Below, in pieces: positions 1-6,557 of a stretch of 7,171 bases of DNA (its first letter is position 1; each line of letters starts with the position of its first letter). The position numbers were made by a program, and so were the translations under genes. The stretch lies in contig SXQI01000072.1 in the NCBI GenBank assembly GCA_005793025.1, forward strand, positions 1 to 7,171, given 5' to 3'. Under the pieces are notes generated by a model. The model saw only the letters and a list, made by a program, of their open reading frames with translations. It did not search any database and had not been told where the DNA came from. Source of the stretch: Verrucomicrobiales bacterium (GTDB taxonomy: Bacteria; Verrucomicrobiota; Verrucomicrobiia; Limisphaerales; SXQI01).

Positions 1-1461
1 CAAGCGTTGGAGGATGTCCAACTCACTTTGGCTCGAGGTGAGGTTCTGGCGGTGATCGGAGAAAATGGAGCGGGGAAGAGCACTCTGATGAAGATTCTCG
101 CGGGGGTAGAAACGCCGGACCGCGGTGAAATCCGAATCGATGGCAAATTAGTTTCCATCGGTGATACACGCACCGCAAAAAAACTGGGGATAGCTCTAAT
201 TCATCAAGAATTGAATTTGGCGGACAACCTAGACGTTGCCTCCAATATTTTCCTAGGACGCGAACCTCACTCTTATGGAATTGTGGATCGACCTCGCCTT
301 TATAAGAATGCCATCCCATTTTTGAAACAGGTAGGGTTGAATTGTTCACCCAGATTACTCTTGGGTGATTTGCCTTTGGGATGTCGACAACTGGTGGAAA
401 TCGCTCGAGCCTTGAGTGCAGAAGCGAGGATATTGATCATGGACGAACCGACATCCAGCTTAAGCCAAGGCGAAACGGAGCAGCTTTATGAGGTGGTTAA
501 CAACCTTCGGCTCGGAGGCGTTGGCGTTGTTTATATCAGCCACCGGCTTCGAGAAGTGAAGCGTTTGGCTGACAGAGTTTTGGTTCTGAAAGATGGTCAA
601 AATGCAGGAATTTTAGTTCACGATCAGATTTCCCACGACGCCATGGTGAGCCTGATGGTTGGGCGCTCTCTGGATAGACGGATGCGAACTAACCATTCGT
701 CTGGAAAGACTTTGCTAGAAGCGAAGGGTTTGAGAACCGCTGCGAACCCTCAACAAAAATTGGATCTCCATTTACAAAGCGGCGAAATCGTGGGGATCGC
801 AGGTTTGGTGGGAGCAGGTCGGACTGAATTATTGCAGGTCTTATTCGGTATCAATCGTGCTGTTGAAGGCATCATTCGATTAGATGAGCAGAGCCTACAC
901 CTTGAATCTCCTAGGGATGCTATCGCAGCAGGTCTTGCACTGGTTCCAGAGGATCGCAAACTCCAAGGGGTAATTTTAGAAATGACTGTCGGCCAGAATG
1001 CCACATTAGCAAGCCTCCGCCGAGATGCTCGAGGCGGATTCTTGAACAGGAACCAGGACAGAACCCAAGCGGACAACGTGACACGGCAACTTCATGTAAA
1101 GACACCGAGTATTGATCAACTGGCGCAACACCTTTCGGGCGGTAACCAGCAAAAAGTCGTCCTAGCGAAATGGTTGGCTTTGAAACCAAAAGTGCTTTTG
1201 TTAGACGAGCCAACTCGTGGAATCGACGTTGCGGCCAAACAGGAGATTTATCGACTCATGGAAGAATTAGCCAAACAAGGGATTGGAATCCTCTTTGTTA
1301 GTAGTGAATTGGAGGAAATCCTCCGGATGAGCGACCGGGCATTGGTGATGTACCAGGGTCGTATCGCAGGCGAGTTGAGGCGCGATCAACTCAGCGAGGA
1401 GTCGATCATGCAACTTGCTACAGGAAACTCCGTTGTTTCGCCAATCGTCCAACTAAAGTAA
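1..1461 (+). CDS. Carbohydrate ABC importer, tandem-domain ATPase (RbsA/MglA/XylG family), 5'-truncated
   Basis: ATPase subunit that powers uptake of a monosaccharide-like substrate through an RbsC-type permease on the cytoplasmic face of the inner membrane. The reading frame is open from base 1 (Gln-Ala-Leu-Glu-Asp-Val), so the true start lies upstream; the TTG at 7 is an internal Leu codon. Numbering from codon 7, nucleotide-binding domain 1 has Walker A GENGAGKST at 18-26, Q-loop Gln67, a signature region reading LPLGC at 122-126, Walker B ILIMDE at 142-147 and H-loop His179. Domain 2 has a degenerate Walker A, GLVGAGRTE at 266-274 (Arg272 in place of Lys), an intact signature LSGGNQQK at 376-383, Walker B VLLLDE at 396-401, and Ser433 at the H-loop position. 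Two fused domains in about 490-500 residues is the normal size for the family, so only a few residues are missing. The stop lies 5 bases before the permease gene, which implies co-transcription. The exact sugar cannot be read from this subunit: ribose, xylose, galactose and other specificities share this architecture. Confidence 0.96.
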   Translation, partial: QALEDVQLTLARGEVLAVIGENGAGKSTLMKILAGVETPDRGEIRIDGKLVSIGDTRTAKKLGIALIHQELNLADNLDVASNIFLGREPHSYGIVDRPRLYKNAIPFLKQVGLNCSPRLLLGDLPLGCRQLVEIARALSAEARILIMDEPTSSLSQGETEQLYEVVNNLRLGGVGVVYISHRLREVKRLADRVLVLKDGQNAGILVHDQISHDAMVSLMVGRSLDRRMRTNHSSGKTLLEAKGLRTAANPQQKLDLHLQSGEIVGIAGLVGAGRTELLQVLFGINRAVEGIIRLDEQSLHLESPRDAIAAGLALVPEDRKLQGVILEMTVGQNATLASLRRDARGGFLNRNQDRTQADNVTRQLHVKTPSIDQLAQHLSGGNQQKVVLAKWLALKPKVLLLDEPTRGIDVAAKQEIYRLMEELAKQGIGILFVSSELEEILRMSDRALVMYQGRIAGELRRDQLSEESIMQLATGNSVVSPIVQLK

Positions 1462-1466
1462 GCAGC

Positions 1467-2468
1467 ATGAAGAAAATTCTTGGCATCTTCGGTTTGTTTT
1501 TAGCGGTGTTTTGCTTCACCGCTCTGCGGAACCCGCAGTTTGTCAGTGCCTATAATCTTGAAAATCTTATCCGGTGGATTTCTCTTTTCGGCATCATTAG
1601 CATCGGAGTCTCCTTCGTAATTATCACCGGAGGGATTGACCTCTCTATTGGTTCGCTCATTGGCTTAACGGGATCGCTCATGGCTTGGTTGCTGACTCAG
1701 CAAGGATGGAGTGTTCCTGCGACTCTATTGACGGTTCTACTCCTTTCGCTCCTTGTTGGTTTGGGGCATGGACTGTTGATTACTCGCCTCCGACTACAAC
1801 CCTTCGTTGTTACCTTGTGTGGATTATTGCTCTACCGTGGCATGGCTCGGTTTATCACTGGGGATCAGAGCCAAGGTTTCGGAAATACCCAAGAGACTCT
1901 CCGCTCTCTTGCGATTGGGAAAATTGCCATCGGGTCAGGGTTTTCGATTCCGGTGCCGTTTTTTATTCTCCTGATTGTCTCGATTATTTCGGCTGTGGTT
2001 CTCAATCGAACCTTGTGGGGACGTTACCTTCTAGCCCTAGGTCGAAACGAGACTGCGGCCCGATATAGTGGCATCAATACGGACCGAATCAAAATTGCCG
2101 CATATATGGTCTGTTCTTTACTCGCTGGAGTTGGGGGTGTTCTGTTCTCGCTAGATCTCAATTCTGTGCAACCTTCTGGACTAGGAGAGTTTTACGAATT
2201 GTATGCTATCGCTGCTGCGGTGCTTGGTGGGTGTAGTTTGCGCGGGGGTGAGGGAACAATTCTAGGCGTAATTATCGGAACGGGGGTGATGAGAGTCCTC
2301 TACAATGCGATCAACATCTTAAGCATCCCAACGCATCTCGAATTCGCGATAATCGGTGCAGTCATTTTAGCTGGTGTGGTAACCGATGAACTCGCCAAGC
2401 GTTATGCTGCGAATCGACGAGCACTCCGAGAACAAGCAGGGAACACTCCAATGGCTTCCAGTCAGTAA
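1467..2468 (+). CDS. Carbohydrate ABC importer permease (RbsC/XylH/AraH family, BPD_transp_2)
   Basis: Membrane-spanning subunit, 333 residues, of the same sugar importer as the preceding ATPase. It presumably works as a homodimer in the cytoplasmic membrane. Hydrophobic segments lie at roughly 3-20, 36-56, 60-77, 83-105, 111-130, 162-180, 208-228, 243-275 and 291-308. Family hallmarks are VIITGGIDLSIGS at 51-63, the cytoplasmic coupling segment GRYLLALGRNETAARYSGI at 185-203, and a glycine-rich stretch LGGCSLRGGEGTILG at 253-267 (usually LGGxSLxGGxGxxxG). The length matches ordinary RbsC-type permeases (about 320-340). The ATG at 1467 is chosen because it follows the ATPase stop by 5 bases and begins directly at the first membrane helix; no Shine-Dalgarno is visible. 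The charged tail from about 309 to 333 is likely cytoplasmic. Substrate identity is not readable here, and no binding-protein gene adjoins it within the window. Confidence 0.96.
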   Translation: MKKILGIFGLFLAVFCFTALRNPQFVSAYNLENLIRWISLFGIISIGVSFVIITGGIDLSIGSLIGLTGSLMAWLLTQQGWSVPATLLTVLLLSLLVGLGHGLLITRLRLQPFVVTLCGLLLYRGMARFITGDQSQGFGNTQETLRSLAIGKIAIGSGFSIPVPFFILLIVSIISAVVLNRTLWGRYLLALGRNETAARYSGINTDRIKIAAYMVCSLLAGVGGVLFSLDLNSVQPSGLGEFYELYAIAAAVLGGCSLRGGEGTILGVIIGTGVMRVLYNAINILSIPTHLEFAIIGAVILAGVVTDELAKRYAANRRALREQAGNTPMASSQ

Positions 2469-2482
2469 TTAATCGTTAATTA
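2466..2482. promoter_or_regulatory. Perfect A/T inverted repeat in the permease-propeller gap
   Basis: TAATTAA at 2466-2472 and TTAATTA at 2476-2482 are exact reverse complements separated by TCG. The left arm includes the TAA stop of the permease. The repeat sits in the A/T-rich 32-base gap before the propeller gene and is followed by TATACA (2481-2486), a possible -10 box; there is no matching -35 hexamer at the usual distance. An all-A/T stem would be weak as RNA and has no U-run, so a terminator is unlikely. It could be a protein-binding site or internal promoter element, or chance in an A/T-rich spacer. Confidence 0.3.
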
Positions 2483-2500
2483 TACAAAACAAAACCATCC

Positions 2501-3448
2501 ATGAAAAACCTCACGTTGATTGTTCTTCTCTGTTGCGGATGCCATTTTCTTCACTCAGCTGCTGCTGAACAAACCGGCGCGCCACGACGATTTCTTGCCG
2601 GAGATGACTCGACCCAACGGCTTGCCATTGTGGCTGCCGATGGGAGTTTGGAATGGGAGATGAAGGTCAGTGCGATCCATGATGCTTCTATTTTACCGAA
2701 TGGGAACATTTTGCTTCAGCAGGGTTGGCACAAAATCGTGGAAGTGACTCCCAATCATAAAACCGTCTGGGAATATGATTCCGGAAAAATGAATGGAAAC
2801 GCTGGAAAGTCCGTGGAGGTTCATGCGTTTCAACGTTTAGAAAATGGGCTCACGATGATTGCAGAGTCCGGGCCGTGCCGGATCATCGAGGTCGATAAAG
2901 CAGGAGTGATCAGACATCAGATCGCCCTGAAGGTTAAAAAAGGGAACAGTCATTCGGATACTCGTTTGGTTCGAAAACTTTCCAATGGCAATTATTTGGT
3001 TGCTCATGAGGATGACGGGGTCGCTCGAGAATATGACTCGAAAGGATTGGTTGTTTGGGAATTCGAAGTTCCGATGTTTGGACGCGAATCCAAGCCGGGG
3101 CATGGACCTGAAGGGTTCGGCAACCGACTTTTTTCAGCCACTCGGTTACCCAACGGGAACACGTTGATCGGATCCGGAAATGGACACAGCATTTTGGAGG
3201 TAACCCCGCAAAAAAAGATAGTCTGGAAGGTGGAGCAAAAGGATTTACCGGGAATTACGTTGGCTTGGGTGACACGGGCGGAACGATTACCGAACGGAAA
3301 TACCTTTTTCGGTAATTGCCACGCAGGTCCGGACAATCCTCAAATCATCGAAATTACACCGGACAAAAAAGTCGTGTGGACCTTTAAGGATTTCAAAAAC
3401 TTTGGCAACTCCATGCCGGTTCAATCGACCATATCGAGCCGCCGTTAA
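2501..3448 (+). CDS. Secreted beta-propeller protein with LPNGN repeats (PQQ-like / arylsulfotransferase-like fold)
   Basis: Exported protein of 315 residues, predicted to fold as a beta-propeller; its activity is unknown. The N-terminus is a Sec-type signal peptide: Lys2, a hydrophobic core at 4-13, and a likely cleavage after SAAA (residues 19-22). The mature part is built of repeating units of about 50 residues. Each has a turn motif followed by a strand: LPNGN at 65-69, LENG at 113-116, LSNGN at 160-164, LPNGN at 216-220 and LPNGN at 263-267. Most units continue with an [I/V]xE[V/I/Y][T/D] strand and a VW[E/K/T] strand (VWEY 89-92, VWEF 185-188, VWKV 241-244, VWTF 292-295). Together with an N-terminal strand pair (LEWEM at 50-54), this suggests about six blades. 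Similar repeats occur in PQQ-type and arylsulfotransferase-type propellers; I see no clear catalytic signature for either. His60, His108 and His151 precede successive turn motifs and could line the channel. It ends 6 bases before the haem protein gene, so both are probably translated from one mRNA. It may be a glycan-binding, scaffold or enzymatic partner (inference). Confidence 0.85.
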   Translation: MKNLTLIVLLCCGCHFLHSAAAEQTGAPRRFLAGDDSTQRLAIVAADGSLEWEMKVSAIHDASILPNGNILLQQGWHKIVEVTPNHKTVWEYDSGKMNGNAGKSVEVHAFQRLENGLTMIAESGPCRIIEVDKAGVIRHQIALKVKKGNSHSDTRLVRKLSNGNYLVAHEDDGVAREYDSKGLVVWEFEVPMFGRESKPGHGPEGFGNRLFSATRLPNGNTLIGSGNGHSILEVTPQKKIVWKVEQKDLPGITLAWVTRAERLPNGNTFFGNCHAGPDNPQIIEITPDKKVVWTFKDFKNFGNSMPVQSTISSRR

Positions 3449-3454
3449 TTTCGG

Positions 3455-6400
3455 ATGCGAACGATTTCCCATAGAGTAATGGGGTTAATTTGGTGTTTGG
3501 GGTTATGCCTAAACGCACAGTTCTCCGTTCACTCGTTGGAATCATTGGAGGATGGCGTTGATTTTTTTGAAAAGCGGATACGTCCTCTGTTAGTCGATCA
3601 GTGTTACTCATGCCATAGCACTACAGCGGAGAAGGTTAAGGGAGGGTTGTTACTTGATTCCTCCGAGGCAATGCTCAAGGGGGGAGACTCTGGTCCAGCC
3701 CTGATTCCAGGTCGCGCGGCAGATAGTTTATTAATCAAAGCCGTTCGTTACTCTGATCCAGAGTTGCAGATGCCGCCGAAGAACAAGAAACTTTCCTCAC
3801 GGCAAATTGCGGATTTGGAGCAGTGGATCAACCAAGGTGCGCCATGGCCGGTTTCCATTGATGCCACGACACAATCTTCTCCACGGAGGGGGTTCGAGAT
3901 TACGGAACAGGATCGTTCCTACTGGGCTTTTCAACCAGTGAATCGTCCAGCACTACCTCATCTAAAGAAAATGACCGAAGGGGCGAGTCCAATTGATCTA
4001 TTCATCCTCCAGCAGTTGAAGGCTAAGGCGATCACGCCTAACGGGCGGGCTACGAAGCATGAACTTTTGAGAAGACTTTTTTTTGATCTTATCGGTTTAC
4101 CTCCGACACCAGAGGATTTTGTGAAGTTTGAAAAAGATGATTCTCCAGCATCCTTTGAAAGGGTGGTTGATGAACTTTTAAGTCGGCACGAATATGGTGA
4201 ACGATGGGGTCGCCACTGGTTGGATGTTGTCCGTTACGCTCAAAGCAATGGGTATGAGCGCGATGGTGAAAAGCCATTTGCTTGGCGTTACCGAGATTAC
4301 GTGATCAATGCATTTAACACCGACAAACCCTACGACCAGTTTGTGCGTGAACAAATCGCAGGGGATGAACTTCCCGAGGTGTCATCAGAATCCATCATCG
4401 CCACAGGGTTTCAACGATTAGGTGTTTGGGATGATGAACCCGATGACAAGCGGATGGCGGAGTTCGACGAGTTGGACGATATCCTTTCGACCACGGGGAC
4501 TGCGATGTTAGGTTTGACCTTGGGATGTGCACGCTGTCATGACCACAAATTTGACCCGATTTCACACAGTGATTATTATAAAATGCTCGCATTTTTTAGG
4601 AACGTGCGACCCTACGAAAACCCTCGTTACACACTGGACTCAGCAAGCTACGCTCCCCTCGCATCCCGGGAGGAAGTTGAGACTTGGCAACTAAAACATC
4701 AAGCGACAGTCCGTGGGATAGAAGTCGAGCTCGGAGGTAAGCTTGAAGAAGCTGAGCGCAAAAAAATCACAGAAAAACTCAAGATCATCCAAGATCAAAC
4801 GCCCCCATTTTCTTGGGCGTTGGCGGCTCGCGAGCACGGAACTACCGTTCCTCCGACCCATGTTTTGATTCGTGGAAACGCTTCGACTCCTGGAGCCGAA
4901 GTGACGCCTACATTCCCCACCGTGTTCGGTGGAGCTCAACCGAACGGTGCGTTTGTAAGATCCGGTATGAATTCGAGTGGGCGACGTCTGGCACTTGCGG
5001 ACTGGCTCTCTAGCCCCAGCAATCCTTTGACCGCCCGAGTCATGGTGAACAGGATTTGGCAACACCATTTCGGGTCGGGCTTGGTTAAGACCACCACTGA
5101 TTTTGGCCGTGCAGGCACCCCGCCCACGCATCCTGCATTGTTGGATTGGTTGGCAGCAGAGTTCGTAGAGAAAGGTTGGTCTGTAAAACAATTGCACCGA
5201 ACAATCCTGCTCTCCGATGCCTATCAGCGTTCATCAAAAACTGAAAACTCCACAGCTCACAGAATCGATCCTGCCAACGATTATCTCTGGCGAACCAATC
5301 TCCGCCGCATCGAGGCTGAGGTCATCAGAGACACGTTCCTTAGCATCACTGGAATGCTCAACCCGAAGATGGGTGGTCGGGGTTTCTTCCCCCATTTAGC
5401 AGGGGAAGTGCTAGCAGGTGCGTCACGGCCCGGGTTGGACTGGGAACAGTCCACGGTTACAGAGAAATCACGCCGAAGCATCTACGCTTATGTCCGACGA
5501 TCGATGCTCGTGCCAGAGTTGGACGTTTTCGATTATAGCAATACGACTTCACCGTTAGGCGAACGCCCGATCACTACGGTTGCTCCTCAGGCTTTGCTAT
5601 TATTGAACGATCCTTTTGTCCAACAACAAGCCGCTAGCTTTGCAGACCGGGTGATTCGTGAAGCGAACAGTCCTAAACTGGAAGACAGGATTCGACTTGC
5701 CTACCACCTCGCTTTGGGAAGAAACCCCACACCTAATGAGGGAAAGATTGCGCGGAGTTTTGTGCATCGACAGGCTTCGGCTGCAAACGCGATCCAGTCC
5801 CGATTAACCTTCCGACCTGATGTTCCATCATCCCTTTCTGTGGGTTACATGGAACAGCTAAACCCTACCAATTATCTAGTCGGTCCCACTAGGAGCTGGG
5901 GCTACCACCGAGGTCGTTGGTCCGCGAATTATGAAGGGATCAGCTCCGTCGAACGATTGCGCGGCCCATTTGCCCTCTGGAAAAATCATGAATCTGAAGA
6001 CGTCACCTTGGAGGCAAATATCCTGTTGGACCGAGCTACTGATTCCGCCTCCCTAATGGTTCGAAGTAGTGTGGAAGGAAAAAACCAACGAGGTTACGAA
6101 GTTTGCTTGGAACCAAGGCTCCGACAAATATCCATCTTACGTCAGGGCGAAAAAATGGAGACACTCGCTTCGTCGCGCTTCGATATTCCATTGGCTGAGC
6201 TATTCAACCTTCGGATCGAATGTGTCGGTTCGGTCGTTCGAGTCTGGATGAATGGAGCCAAAATACCCACATTGGAAGCATCTGATCCGCAACCGATTCT
6301 CGGTAAAGGCAAGGTCGGAGTCCGTGTTTGGGGTGCTCCCGTTCATTTGGATTTATTCTCAGTTCGAAACGGAAACCAAGAATGGGTCGCCAAACCTGAT

Positions 6401-6517
6401 GAGATCGAATCGTCACCTGCAGACGTTCATTCCCAACCGAGTTCAGCAGATCGAAATGGGTTAAAATCCTTTTGCTTGTTATTGCTGAACCTGAACGAAG
6501 TGATCTATGTGGACTAA
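3455..6517 (+). CDS. Secreted cytochrome-like PSCyt1-DUF1549-DUF1553 protein with an inserted lectin-like domain
   Basis: Large exported protein (1020 residues) of a family typical of Planctomycetota and Verrucomicrobiota; biochemical role unproven. A Sec signal is seen at the N-terminus: Arg2 and Arg7, hydrophobic core about 8-19, cleavage probably before 30. The PSCyt1 domain covers about 36-132 with haem motif CYSCH at 50-54 and Met106 in LQMPPK as a plausible axial ligand. PSCyt2/DUF1549 covers about 178-385 and includes DLIGLPPTPEDF (211-222), RWGRHWLDVVRYA (250-262) and a second haem-type motif CARCH at 358-362. A charged, coiled-coil-like linker spans about 404-447. DUF1553 begins around 510 with RLALADWLSSPSNPLTARV and continues through NRIWQHHFG (532-540), LLDWLAAEF (562-570) and LALGRNPTPNE (752-762). 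Its usual closing helix, SFCLLLLNLNEVIYVD, appears only at 1005-1020. Residues about 785-972, lying between these, look like a concanavalin-type sandwich. The ATG at 3455 is 6 bases after the propeller stop, without a Shine-Dalgarno. Two CxxCH motifs suggest covalent haem c and periplasmic or surface electron transfer (inference). Confidence 0.94.
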   Translation: MRTISHRVMGLIWCLGLCLNAQFSVHSLESLEDGVDFFEKRIRPLLVDQCYSCHSTTAEKVKGGLLLDSSEAMLKGGDSGPALIPGRAADSLLIKAVRYSDPELQMPPKNKKLSSRQIADLEQWINQGAPWPVSIDATTQSSPRRGFEITEQDRSYWAFQPVNRPALPHLKKMTEGASPIDLFILQQLKAKAITPNGRATKHELLRRLFFDLIGLPPTPEDFVKFEKDDSPASFERVVDELLSRHEYGERWGRHWLDVVRYAQSNGYERDGEKPFAWRYRDYVINAFNTDKPYDQFVREQIAGDELPEVSSESIIATGFQRLGVWDDEPDDKRMAEFDELDDILSTTGTAMLGLTLGCARCHDHKFDPISHSDYYKMLAFFRNVRPYENPRYTLDSASYAPLASREEVETWQLKHQATVRGIEVELGGKLEEAERKKITEKLKIIQDQTPPFSWALAAREHGTTVPPTHVLIRGNASTPGAEVTPTFPTVFGGAQPNGAFVRSGMNSSGRRLALADWLSSPSNPLTARVMVNRIWQHHFGSGLVKTTTDFGRAGTPPTHPALLDWLAAEFVEKGWSVKQLHRTILLSDAYQRSSKTENSTAHRIDPANDYLWRTNLRRIEAEVIRDTFLSITGMLNPKMGGRGFFPHLAGEVLAGASRPGLDWEQSTVTEKSRRSIYAYVRRSMLVPELDVFDYSNTTSPLGERPITTVAPQALLLLNDPFVQQQAASFADRVIREANSPKLEDRIRLAYHLALGRNPTPNEGKIARSFVHRQASAANAIQSRLTFRPDVPSSLSVGYMEQLNPTNYLVGPTRSWGYHRGRWSANYEGISSVERLRGPFALWKNHESEDVTLEANILLDRATDSASLMVRSSVEGKNQRGYEVCLEPRLRQISILRQGEKMETLASSRFDIPLAELFNLRIECVGSVVRVWMNGAKIPTLEASDPQPILGKGKVGVRVWGAPVHLDLFSVRNGNQEWVAKPDEIESSPADVHSQPSSADRNGLKSFCLLLLNLNEVIYVD
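5807..6370 (+). other. Region encoding a lectin-like domain inserted in DUF1553
   Basis: Residues about 785-972 of the haem/DUF1553 protein. The segment alternates strand-like stretches and carries features typical of laminin-G / DUF1080 (3-keto-disaccharide hydrolase type) beta sandwiches: VTLEANILL at 850-858, LRIECVGSVVRVWMNG at 919-934 and GKVGVRVWG at 952-960 followed by LDLFSVR at 965-971. Conserved DUF1553 sequence lies on both sides (LALGRNPTPNE before, LLLNLNEVIYVD after), so it sits inside the family domain rather than being appended. A polar linker, about 973-1000, leads to the closing helix. Fold assignment is by motif resemblance only, and the boundaries are approximate. Confidence 0.6.
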
Positions 6518-6529
6518 GAATATTTCAAT

Positions 6530-6550
6530 GCTAAGCTGACCAGCAATAGC
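6530..6550. repeat. Small imperfect inverted repeat between the DUF1553 and DUF1501 genes
   Basis: GCTA (6530-6533) pairs with TAGC (6547-6550), and the inner GCTG (6535-6538) pairs with CAGC (6541-6544), with one base against two unpaired between the arms and only AC at the tip. In RNA this would be a short hairpin ending 7 bases before the DUF1501 start codon. No U-run follows, so it is not a standard intrinsic terminator. It might modulate translation of the next gene or be chance. Confidence 0.25.
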
Positions 6551-6557
6551 TCCCAGA

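Noticed and set aside
7..9. TTG at 7 as the start codon of the ATPase
   Set aside because: The frame is open to base 1 with family-like sequence (Gln-Ala-Leu-Glu-Asp-Val), so this is an internal Leu and the gene starts outside the window.
1685..2068. Open frame of 127 codons on the + strand inside the permease gene
   Set aside because: It overlaps the permease in a different frame; the permease frame carries all family motifs and membrane helices.
2531..2545. Lipoprotein signal at the Cys cluster (LLCCGC) of the propeller protein
   Set aside because: The residues before each Cys do not fit the usual [LVI][ASTVI][GAS]C lipobox well, and a good ordinary cleavage site (SAAA) follows.
4691..5197. 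Open frame of 168 codons on the - strand
   Set aside because: It lies entirely opposite the DUF1549/DUF1553 coding sequence, has no recognisable motif, and its composition looks like a reverse-strand shadow.
6518..6557. Intrinsic terminator between the DUF1553 and DUF1501 genes
   Set aside because: The inverted repeat is short and imperfect and no T-run follows; the usual pairing of these genes argues for read-through.
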